Shown here: piece by piece, positions 36,049 to 43,914 of the stretch
Layout of the letters: each line of letters begins with the position of its first letter
Position numbering within the stretch: position 1 is the first letter of the stretch
Assembly (NCBI GenBank): GCA_018657955.1
Contig: JABHWD010000015.1
Coordinates: forward strand, 37,960-101,959
Direction of reading: 5' to 3'
Length of the DNA: 64,000 bases
Origin: Flavobacteriaceae bacterium
GTDB lineage: Bacteria; Bacteroidota; Bacteroidia; Flavobacteriales; Flavobacteriaceae
Notes under the pieces: generated by a model
Database searches by the model: none
The model's input: only the letters and a program-made list of their open reading frames with translations
Told to the model about the DNA's origin: nothing
Made by a program: the position numbers and the translations under genes

Positions 36049-38757
36049 ATGAAAAAACTTATCGTATTTATATTACTGCTTAATTCTTCATTCTTGTTTT
36101 CACAATTGAAAATGGAGGGTAAGGTAACAGATAGTTTAAACAAGCCCTTAGAGCTCGCAAATATCATTTTAATTAATAGTGAGACAAATGCTCTTGAATC
36201 ATTTGCTATATCTGATTCTAATGGAGAATATAAGGTTGCCTTAAAAAAGAATTCAAGTTATAATTTACAGGTTAGCTATATAGGAATGGCTAGTTATAGT
36301 AAACTTATTAAAGCTCAAGATTCAGATATCTCAAAAGATTTTATTCTCTATGAAAATAATGAATTAGATGCTGTAGAATTAACTTATGAGATGCCTGTAG
36401 TTGTAAAAGGAGACACACTTGTGTATGATGCTGATTCTTTTAAGACAGGAACAGAAAGAAAATTAGAGGATCTACTTAAGAATCTTCCAGGAGTTGAAGT
36501 TAATGATGATGGAGAAATTGAAGTTGAGGGGAAGGTAGTAACTAAGGTGATGGTAGAAGGTAAGGAATTTTTTGAGGGGGATTCTAAAATTGCATCAAAA
36601 AATATTCCATCAAGTGCAGTTGATAAAGTAGAGATTTTAAAAAACTATGCTGAGGTAGGGCAGTTGAGTTCTGTTCAAAACAACCAGGATAATATAGCAA
36701 TAAATATTAAACTCAAAAAAGGAAAAGATAAGTTTTGGTTTGGAACAGTAACAGCTGGCGCTGGAGATTCAGATTTGGAAGACTTACACCTGCTTCAGCC
36801 AAAGCTTTTTTATTATAGCCCATCCTATAGTCTTAATATAATTGGAGATTTAAATAACATAGGAGAACAGGCTTTTACCCAAAGAGATTATTGGAATTTT
36901 TCAGGAGGGTTTAAAAAACCTAGTGGCAAAAGTGGTACAAATATAAGTTTAGGAAATAATAATCTAGGATTCTTACAATTACAAAACAATAGAGCTAAAG
37001 ACATTAATACTGAGTTTGCAGCTATTAATGCTAGCTACTCCCCAAACAAGAAAACAGATTATTCAGGATTTTTAATTTTAACAAATAGTGAAATAGAAAT
37101 TCAACAAAATAATTCAACACAATATATTGATCAAGGTCTTGGTATTCCTGATGAGGATACTCAGACTAATACACTGCAAACAAGTAATTTAGCAATTGGC
37201 AAATTCACTATAAAGCATAGGCCTAATCTTAATAATCAATTGGATTATGAAGTGCTTTCTCGAATTACTGAGGAGAATCAAGATCAAAATTATTTGTCGT
37301 CAGTAATTGGTCCAATTGATCAAAACGAAGATGTTGAAACTTACAATATCAGTCAGAATTTAAATTATTACTATACTCTTGATGATAAAAATATTTTTGC
37401 TTTTGAAGCGCAACATGTAATCAAGAACGAGGATCCTTTCTATAATGCAATTTTAGAGAATAATTTAGATTATCAGCCAACTGCTTTTGGTTTAGGCCTT
37501 GATAATTCAGAATCACATTTTAATCTTGCTCAGGATAGAAAAGTGAAATCTAATCAATTAGACGCAAAATTGGATTATTGGAATATTTTAAACATTAAGA
37601 GTGATCTGAATTTTACTCTAGGGGCTATTTATAGTAATCAAAAATTTGATTCTGAAATCTTCCAATTCCTTGATAGTGGAACTTTTTATCCTACACCTCT
37701 AATAAATGGAGGATTAAATTATAACGAAACAGATTATACTTTTAAGGATTTGTATTTAGGGGTGCATTATAGAATAAAATCTGGAAAATTTACTATTAGT
37801 CCAGGTTTTACAGCACATGCATATGATTCAAAAAATACACAATTTGGAATTGCCTCATCTGATTCTTTTTTTAAGTTATTGCCTGATTTTAATGTGATAC
37901 TTAAGTTAAAAAACAGTGAGAGTATAAGACTTAATTATGCGATGCAAACACAATTTACTGATGTAACAAAGCTAGCAAGGGGTCTGGTATTAAATAATTA
38001 TAACTCCATATTTTATGGTGATCAAGAATTGCAGAATGCATTATCTCACAATATTAATTTAACCTATCATAGCTTTAATTTGTTTAATTACACAAATGTT
38101 TTTGCTAGGCTATCCTATAATAAATCTATAGATCAAATAAGAAATTTAACAACTTTTGAAAGTGTAATTGCAACAAGCTCGCCATTTAATTCATCATTTG
38201 CTGATGAAACATTTTCTGCAATGGCTAGATACCAAAGATCATTTGGGAAAGTTAGAACTACCTTAAGTACTAACTATAATTACTCTAAATTTAATCAGTT
38301 TATTCAAACCATAAATAATCCATCCCTTAGTGAGAATTTTTCTCAAAATTATAAAGGGTCAATTAGAACTTTATTTAAAACGGCTCCAAATGTAGAGTTG
38401 GGATATGCATATACATTAAGTGATAATAATATAGGAGATATAAGCACAAAATATTATACTAAAAATCCATATGTAGAGGTGAATGCTTTAATTCTAAAGA
38501 GTTTAACTTTTAGAACAAACTATTCACAGACAAGATTCAGCGATCAAGATAATTTAATAAATAGTTATAAGTTTTGGGATGCTTCACTCTCTTATAGAAA
38601 AGACAAGGATAGTAAGTGGGAGTATGAAGTAAAAGCTACTAATCTTTTAGACACAAAATCACAAAGTAATTCAAGCACTTCTAATATATCTATTAGCGCT
38701 ACGGAATATTTTATACAACCTAGATTTATAACCTTTAGATTTATTTACAGTTTGTAG
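36049..38757 (+). CDS. TonB-dependent receptor-like outer-membrane beta-barrel protein, paired with GLPGLI
   Basis: 902 aa. Signal peptide (residues 1-18), then a carboxypeptidase-regulatory-like domain (MEGKVTDSLNKPLELANIILINSET ... YIGMASYSKLI, about 22-105), a plug-like region (VVVKGDTLVYDADSFK, LEDLLKNLPGVEVNDDGEIEVEG, GKEFFEGD) and a long barrel ending in an aromatic residue (RFIYSL). The plug is that of the GLPGLI-associated outer-membrane family rather than the classic siderophore plug. It follows the GLPGLI gene by 10 bp and is surely co-expressed. The substrate is unknown. Confidence 0.85.
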   Translation: MKKLIVFILLLNSSFLFSQLKMEGKVTDSLNKPLELANIILINSETNALESFAISDSNGEYKVALKKNSSYNLQVSYIGMASYSKLIKAQDSDISKDFILYENNELDAVELTYEMPVVVKGDTLVYDADSFKTGTERKLEDLLKNLPGVEVNDDGEIEVEGKVVTKVMVEGKEFFEGDSKIASKNIPSSAVDKVEILKNYAEVGQLSSVQNNQDNIAINIKLKKGKDKFWFGTVTAGAGDSDLEDLHLLQPKLFYYSPSYSLNIIGDLNNIGEQAFTQRDYWNFSGGFKKPSGKSGTNISLGNNNLGFLQLQNNRAKDINTEFAAINASYSPNKKTDYSGFLILTNSEIEIQQNNSTQYIDQGLGIPDEDTQTNTLQTSNLAIGKFTIKHRPNLNNQLDYEVLSRITEENQDQNYLSSVIGPIDQNEDVETYNISQNLNYYYTLDDKNIFAFEAQHVIKNEDPFYNAILENNLDYQPTAFGLGLDNSESHFNLAQDRKVKSNQLDAKLDYWNILNIKSDLNFTLGAIYSNQKFDSEIFQFLDSGTFYPTPLINGGLNYNETDYTFKDLYLGVHYRIKSGKFTISPGFTAHAYDSKNTQFGIASSDSFFKLLPDFNVILKLKNSESIRLNYAMQTQFTDVTKLARGLVLNNYNSIFYGDQELQNALSHNINLTYHSFNLFNYTNVFARLSYNKSIDQIRNLTTFESVIATSSPFNSSFADETFSAMARYQRSFGKVRTTLSTNYNYSKFNQFIQTINNPSLSENFSQNYKGSIRTLFKTAPNVELGYAYTLSDNNIGDISTKYYTKNPYVEVNALILKSLTFRTNYSQTRFSDQDNLINSYKFWDASLSYRKDKDSKWEYEVKATNLLDTKSQSNSSTSNISISATEYFIQPRFITFRFIYSL

Positions 38758-38786
38758 CAAATTTTTTATTTCAAAATTTATTGATA

Positions 38787-39767
38787 TTAGTATAATAAAT
38801 TAACTCTTTTAGGCATCTGTAATGTTTTTATAAAATATTTTTCTAATACTAATAATGAAATAAGTTTCTCTCTTTTAGAGTCTTTAAATTGATTAACATA
38901 GGTATTGGCATTTTTAATAATTCTTAAGCACTCATCTAAATTATTTACATAAAAAGTTAATTTTTCTTCTAGATCAGAGTAGTCATCTTTTATTTCAATG
39001 TAATGGTAATTAGCAATAAGTTGCTTTTCCATAAACCAAGATTCAATTTTTGGTTTTGCCATTACAGCTATCGAATTTGAAGACATTACCCATTTTAAAT
39101 TTGTTGCAACATCAACACCTTCAATACATAGAATAAATTTATATTTTAGATGAACTTCAATTGAGATTTTCTTTTTAATCCAATGGTCATGATCTGTATT
39201 ATTATTTATTTGACCTAAATCACACAATTTATGATCAAAATACATTTTATAGAAATCAGTTCTTTTTTTATGCTTTTTTGTAACTGCTGCTCTACCTATT
39301 AAGATGTCTTTTTTATCACGAAATTCATTTGAATCATTTGTGTATGTAAAATGTCTTACTTTATTTAGTTTAAATAAAACTGAATTTTCCTGATTTCCCA
39401 TTATAGGCCTGCTTTTTACAATTGATGGAACATCTGGAACATGTGTAATATCACCAAATAAAAAATTTATCTTTAGTTCTGGATTAAAATACCTTGTAAA
39501 TTCATAACTGTCAAAAAAATAGGTTCTATGAGAATTTTTAATTTTTAATTTTGACAATTTTGAAATGAGATTTGGCAGATTTATATCTCTATCTATCTTA
39601 TTATAATAATTTACACGAGATTTAATATATTCTATATTGTATTTGTCAATTTCTTTTAGATTTTTCTTTAGACTATTTCTATAGAAAAAATTTGGAATTA
39701 ATAATTTTAAAAAATTTAAAGAATAGTATAATTGCTTATTATTTCTATGTGATTTTTTTCGTAACAA
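38787..39767 (-). CDS. GT90/CAP10-like glycosyltransferase
   Basis: 326 aa. The C-terminal half carries the pattern I recall for glycosyltransferase family 90: KYKFILCIEGVDVATNLKWVMSSNSIAVMAKP, then a Trp-containing loop (ESWFMEKQLIANYHYIEIKDDYSDLEEKL) and ANTYVNQF. The N-terminal part has DITHVPDVPSIVKSRPI and VLFKLNKVRHF, also seen in this group. Bacterial members modify LPS or capsule; the donor sugar and acceptor are unknown. No other polysaccharide genes surround it, so it is an orphan. There is no signal peptide. The 5' flank (39768-39900) is extremely AT-rich. Confidence 0.72.
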   Translation of the reverse strand: MLRKKSHRNNKQLYYSLNFLKLLIPNFFYRNSLKKNLKEIDKYNIEYIKSRVNYYNKIDRDINLPNLISKLSKLKIKNSHRTYFFDSYEFTRYFNPELKINFLFGDITHVPDVPSIVKSRPIMGNQENSVLFKLNKVRHFTYTNDSNEFRDKKDILIGRAAVTKKHKKRTDFYKMYFDHKLCDLGQINNNTDHDHWIKKKISIEVHLKYKFILCIEGVDVATNLKWVMSSNSIAVMAKPKIESWFMEKQLIANYHYIEIKDDYSDLEEKLTFYVNNLDECLRIIKNANTYVNQFKDSKREKLISLLVLEKYFIKTLQMPKRVNLLY

Positions 39768-39900
39768 ACTACATGTTTTAATAATTAATAAATTACGTTT
39801 TTTTTATTATTATATTAAATTTAACTTAAACTAAAAAAATTATTAATTTTTTTAAAAAAAAGAATAAAAAAACAAATAACTAATTATACTTTTAATATTA

Positions 39901-40830
39901 ATGACTGGAATTATATATAAATCGACTGGAAGTTGGTATTCTGTTAAAAATATTAAAGGAATTGAATTTCAGTGTAGAATTAAGGGTAAACTTAGATTAG
40001 ATAAAGTACAAAGTACAAATCCAATAGCAGTTGGTGATCTTGTAGAATTTGATTTAGAAAATGGTCCTGATTCAAGAACTGGAATTATAACTAAGGTATT
40101 TGAAAGAAAAAATTATATATTAAGAAAATCAGTTAATTTATCTAAGCAGACACAAATTTTGGCTGCTAATATAGATATTTTATTTTTAGTTATTACTCTT
40201 AAAAGCCCTATCACAACCACAAATTTTATAGATAGATTTTTAATTGCTTCTAATGCATATTCTATTGATACTATTCTGCTATTTAATAAAATGGACAGCT
40301 ATAATAAAGACGAAATAGCTCAGCTTGATAAGTTGATTAATTTATATGAGAACATTGGATATAAATGTATTAAAGTGTCTGCCATTAAAAGCTTAAATAT
40401 TAAGGAAATAATTTCTTTAATTAAGAATAAAACAATTATGTTTGGAGGTCACTCAGGAACTGGAAAATCAAGTATTATAAATTGTATAAAACCTGAATTA
40501 AAATTAAAAACCGGAGATATTTCATCCCAACATTTTCAAGGAAAGCATACTACAACTCATGCTGAATTATTTGATATAGATTTTGGCGCTAGAATTATTG
40601 ATACTCCAGGTATAAAAGGATTTGGTATTATAAATTTTAGAAAAAATGAAATTGGAGATTTTTTCCCAGAATTTTTTCAGAATAAAAATAAGTGTAAATT
40701 CAATAATTGTTTGCATATAGATGAACCAAATTGTTTTATAAAGGAATTAGTCTCAATGAATAAAATTGATATATCACGTTATAAAAATTATAAGCAAATA
40801 ATAATGGAAGATGATTTAAAGTACAGATAA
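39901..40830 (+). CDS. rsgA: Small ribosomal subunit biogenesis GTPase RsgA
   Basis: Circularly permuted GTPase that checks late maturation of the 30S subunit. An N-terminal OB-fold (residues 1 to about 65) is followed by motifs in the permuted order G4 (NKMD, about 130), G1 (GGHSGTGKSS), G2 (GKHTTTHAEL) and G3 (DTPGIKGFG), and a C-terminal zinc-binding knuckle (CKFNNCLHIDEPNC). 309 aa is typical. It starts a plus-strand group with dtd (15 bp gap) and the MazG-like gene. Confidence 0.96.
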   Translation: MTGIIYKSTGSWYSVKNIKGIEFQCRIKGKLRLDKVQSTNPIAVGDLVEFDLENGPDSRTGIITKVFERKNYILRKSVNLSKQTQILAANIDILFLVITLKSPITTTNFIDRFLIASNAYSIDTILLFNKMDSYNKDEIAQLDKLINLYENIGYKCIKVSAIKSLNIKEIISLIKNKTIMFGGHSGTGKSSIINCIKPELKLKTGDISSQHFQGKHTTTHAELFDIDFGARIIDTPGIKGFGIINFRKNEIGDFFPEFFQNKNKCKFNNCLHIDEPNCFIKELVSMNKIDISRYKNYKQIIMEDDLKYR

Positions 40831-40845
40831 TAATTACATCAAACT

Positions 40846-41286
40846 ATGATTGTAGTAATACAGAGAGTTGCAAATGCAATGGTAAAGGTAGAAGATAAAA
40901 TGGTGTCTTCTATAAGCAATGGAATGTTAATATTGTTAGGTATTTCAAATAGTGATTCTAAGGAGAATATAACAAAAATGACTAATAAGATTTCAAAACT
41001 TAGAATTTTTAATGATGATAGTAATATAATGAATAGAGATATTAATCAGGTTTTTGGAGAAATTTTAGTTGTAAGTCAATTTACATTGTATGGTGATACA
41101 AAAAAGGGGAATAGACCTAGTTATATAAATGCCGCTAAACCAGATATAGCTGAACCTTTATATAATATGTTTGTTTTAGAGTTAGATAAGTTAATTAATA
41201 ATAAAGTTAAAACAGGGGTTTTTGGCGCTAACATGTCAGTAGATATTATGAATGATGGGCCTGTAACCCTAATAATAGAAAATTAA
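40846..41286 (+). CDS. dtd: D-aminoacyl-tRNA deacylase
   Basis: Removes D-amino acids (and mischarged Gly) from tRNA, protecting translation. 146 aa. It starts IVVIQRVANAMVKVE; the active-site motif VSQFTLYGDTKKGNRPSY lies near 80-97 and the cross-subunit GPVTLIIEN (Gly-cisPro motif) at the C-terminus. Co-transcribed with rsgA upstream and, with a 3 bp gap, the MazG-like gene downstream. Confidence 0.96.
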   Translation: MIVVIQRVANAMVKVEDKMVSSISNGMLILLGISNSDSKENITKMTNKISKLRIFNDDSNIMNRDINQVFGEILVVSQFTLYGDTKKGNRPSYINAAKPDIAEPLYNMFVLELDKLINNKVKTGVFGANMSVDIMNDGPVTLIIEN

Positions 41287-41289
41287 ATT

Positions 41290-41613
41290 ATGGAGATAAA
41301 AAAATTACAAGAAAAAGTTGATAATTGGATAAACATACATGGTGTCCGATATTTTAATGAATTAACTAATATGGCTCAGCTTACTGAAGAAGTAGGTGAG
41401 GTAGCTAGAATTATTTCAAGAAGATATGGAGAACAAAGCATGAAAGAATCAGACAATAATGATCTTGGCCAAGAATTGGCTGATGTTTTATTTGTTGTTT
41501 TGTGTTTAGCAAATCAAACTGGAGTAGACCTACAAAAAGCTTTTAATAGCATGATGGACACGAAGGCTAAAAGAGATCATAAAAGGCATCATACAAACAA
41601 AAAATTAAAGTAG
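41290..41613 (+). CDS. MazG-like nucleotide pyrophosphohydrolase
   Basis: 107 aa all-alpha NTP pyrophosphohydrolase. Metal-binding EEVGEVARI is at about residues 34-42 and the ELADVLFVVLCLAN helix at about 64-77, a MazG/dUTPase-2-like arrangement. It probably removes non-canonical or excess nucleoside triphosphates; the substrate is not defined. The C-terminus is strongly basic (KRDHKRHHTNKKLK). It ends in a TAG that forms part of a 13 bp hairpin. Confidence 0.88.
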   Translation: MEIKKLQEKVDNWINIHGVRYFNELTNMAQLTEEVGEVARIISRRYGEQSMKESDNNDLGQELADVLFVVLCLANQTGVDLQKAFNSMMDTKAKRDHKRHHTNKKLK

Positions 41614-41640
41614 ATATTATTTTTTATAAAAATAATATCT
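41612..41640. terminator. Perfect AT-rich hairpin after the MazG-like gene, possible terminator
   Basis: AGATATTATTTTT (41612-41624) pairs perfectly with its complement at 41628-41640 across a 3 nt loop. The U tract is inside the stem rather than after it, so termination efficiency is uncertain. The queA promoter begins 9 bp downstream, which fits a boundary between units. Confidence 0.4.
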
Positions 41641-41648
41641 AAAATTCC

Positions 41649-41680
41649 TTGACATCTCTACTTCTGAGATTGTATATTTG
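41649..41680 (+). promoter_or_regulatory. Promoter of queA
   Basis: TTG at 41649-41651 and an exact TATATTTG at 41673-41680, 21 bp apart. Predicted initiation near 41686 leaves a leader of about 8-15 nt before the two possible queA starts. Confidence 0.7.
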
Positions 41681-41694
41681 CCTTTTCTAAAATT

Positions 41695-42750
41695 ATGCAA
41701 ATGAAATTATCACATTTTAATTATGAGCTCCCAGAGGGCTTGGTAGCTGAATATCCAAATAAAAACAGAGATGAATCTCGTTTAATGGTCATTGACAGAT
41801 CAGACTATTCTATTAAACATAGATTATTTAAGGATATGATAGAATATTTTAATGAAGATGATGTTATTGTTTTAAATAACACAAAGGTGTTTCCAGCAAG
41901 ACTCTATGGCAATAAAGAAAAGACTGGAGCAAGAATAGAAGTTTTTCTACTTAGAGAATTAAATGCTGAACAACGACTATGGGATGTATTAGTTGATCCT
42001 GCCAGAAAAATAAGGATTGGGAACAAACTATATTTTGGAGAAGATGAAATCTTAGTTGCGGAAGTAATTGATAATACAACTTCAAGAGGAAGAACTTTGA
42101 GATTTTTATGCGATACAGAATACGAGGACTTCAGAAAATTGTTAATTAATTTGGGACAGACGCCTTTACCAAAATACATCAAAAGAGATGTTGAACCAGA
42201 AGATAAGCATAGATATCAGACTATATACGCAAAAAATGAAGGGGCGGTTGCAGCTCCAACAGCAGGACTGCACTTCTCAAAACACTTATTAAAACGTTTA
42301 GAAATCAAAGGAATTAAATTTTCAGAAGTTACTTTACATACAGGTTTAGCTTCATTTTATCCAGTAGAAGTAGAAGATCTGTCAAAACATAAAATGGATA
42401 GCGAGAGAGTAATAATTGAAGAAAATGCTGTCAATATTATTAATAATGGTTTGAAAAATAAAAGAAGAATATGTGCAGTTGGAACAACTTCTATGAGAGC
42501 TATTGAAAGTTCAGTTTCTTCAATTGGCACTTTAAATGAAATTAATGGTTGGACAAATAAATTTATTTTTCCACCATATAAATTCAGTATTGCAAATTCT
42601 ATGATTACAAATTTTCATATGCCAAAATCAACTCTACTTATGATGGCTTCTGCATTTATGGAAAATGATTTTGTTAAAAAGGCATATGAAGAAGCAATGA
42701 AGGAGAAATATAATTTTTATAGTTATGGAGATGCAATGCTGATAATCTAA
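41695..42750 (+). CDS. queA: S-adenosylmethionine:tRNA ribosyltransferase-isomerase
   Basis: Transfers and isomerises the ribosyl group of SAM onto preQ1 in tRNA, forming epoxyqueuosine. 351 aa; [28 protein letters not shown] at the N-terminus, [12 protein letters not shown], the [11 protein letters not shown] motif, [10 protein letters not shown] and the C-terminal [12 protein letters not shown]. Translation could begin at 41695 (MQMKLSH) or at the ATG two codons later (41701), which gives a more typical N-terminus and a longer leader. It has its own clear promoter. The window also has a queuosine-precursor transporter (9904-10608). Confidence 0.96.
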   Translation: MQMKLSHFNYELPEGLVAEYPNKNRDESRLMVIDRSDYSIKHRLFKDMIEYFNEDDVIVLNNTKVFPARLYGNKEKTGARIEVFLLRELNAEQRLWDVLVDPARKIRIGNKLYFGEDEILVAEVIDNTTSRGRTLRFLCDTEYEDFRKLLINLGQTPLPKYIKRDVEPEDKHRYQTIYAKNEGAVAAPTAGLHFSKHLLKRLEIKGIKFSEVTLHTGLASFYPVEVEDLSKHKMDSERVIIEENAVNIINNGLKNKRRICAVGTTSMRAIESSVSSIGTLNEINGWTNKFIFPPYKFSIANSMITNFHMPKSTLLMMASAFMENDFVKKAYEEAMKEKYNFYSYGDAMLII

Positions 42751-42773
42751 AAATTTAAGTTTTCTAATTTAGA

Positions 42774-43817
42774 ATGTCAAAAAAAGATATAAGATCTCTG
42801 TCACTTGATCAACTCAAAAATTTTTTTCTAGAAAATAGTCTTAAAGAATATAGGGGCGACCAAGTATATTCATGGCTTTGGGAGAAGTCCGCTATAAATT
42901 TTGAACAAATGACTAACCTTCCAAAATCAATACGATCTATTTTGGAGGATAGTTTTGTAATCAATCACGTTCAAATAAATACAATACAAAAAAGTAAGGA
43001 TGGTACAATAAAAAATGGAATTAAATTATTTGATGATTTGATAGTAGAGAGTGTATTAATACCTACAAAAAAAAGGATTACAGCTTGTATATCTTCTCAG
43101 GTTGGATGCAGTCTAAATTGTAAATTTTGCGCTACTTCAAGATTAAAAAGAATGAGAAATTTAAATCCAGATGAAATTTACGACCAAGTAGCATTAATTA
43201 GTAAACAAAGCAAGGAATATTATAATAGGCCCTTAACAAATATTGTATTTATGGGCATGGGAGAGCCACTCATGAATTACAAAAATGTTGTAGAAGCCAT
43301 AAAAATGATAACGTCAAAAAAAGGACTTGGCATTTCTGCTAGAAGAATTGTAGTATCAACTTCAGGAATTCCAAAAATGATAAAAAAAATGGCAGATGAA
43401 AACGTTAAATTTAAACTTGCAGTATCGTTGCATTCAGCAGTAGATAATGTTAGAACTTCAATTATGCCTTTTAATGAAAAAATGAATCTGTCTGAATTAA
43501 AGCTAGCATTAAAATATTGGTATAAAAAAACCAAAAGAATAATTACTTATGAATATATAATCTGGAAAGGAATTAATGATACAATTGAAGATGCTAATGC
43601 TCTGGTGGAGTTTTGCAAATTTGCTCCGAGTAAGGTTAATTTGATTCAATATAATGCAATAGATGACAACAAATTTTTTCAAGCTTCAAAAGAAAAAATT
43701 TCTTTATATCAGAACATTCTTGAAAAAAATAATATTAATGTAACCATTAGAAGATCAAGAGGTCAGGATATAGATGCAGCTTGCGGCCAACTAGCAAATA
43801 AGCCTTCTTTAAATTAA
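42774..43817 (+). CDS. rlmN: Dual-specificity 23S rRNA (A2503)/tRNA (A37) C2-methyltransferase
   Basis: Radical-SAM enzyme that makes 2-methyladenosine in 23S rRNA and some tRNAs. 347 aa. The cluster motif is CSLNCKFC (C112, C116, C119), with the SAM-binding GMGEPLMN and KLAVSLHSA, and the catalytic C-terminal Cys at about 337 in DAACGQL. The mechanistic Cys and cluster are all present, so it should be active. It follows queA by 23 bp and precedes dnaG. Confidence 0.96.
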   Translation: MSKKDIRSLSLDQLKNFFLENSLKEYRGDQVYSWLWEKSAINFEQMTNLPKSIRSILEDSFVINHVQINTIQKSKDGTIKNGIKLFDDLIVESVLIPTKKRITACISSQVGCSLNCKFCATSRLKRMRNLNPDEIYDQVALISKQSKEYYNRPLTNIVFMGMGEPLMNYKNVVEAIKMITSKKGLGISARRIVVSTSGIPKMIKKMADENVKFKLAVSLHSAVDNVRTSIMPFNEKMNLSELKLALKYWYKKTKRIITYEYIIWKGINDTIEDANALVEFCKFAPSKVNLIQYNAIDDNKFFQASKEKISLYQNILEKNNINVTIRRSRGQDIDAACGQLANKPSLN

Positions 43818-43879
43818 TTAATAATTATTTTAAAAGTTCTCTTTAAATTTTTAGCAAAAGTTATAAATAAATTATTAAA

Positions 43880-43908
43880 TTGATTTCTATAAATGTTAAC
43901 TATATTTA
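43880..43908 (+). promoter_or_regulatory. Possible promoter of dnaG
   Basis: TTG at 43880-43882, an 18 bp spacer and TATATTTA at 43901-43908 (one mismatch to TAnnTTTG). Initiation would fall at about 43914, right at the TTG start codon, so the message would be almost leaderless. Confidence 0.4.
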
Positions 43909-43914
43909 AAGAAA

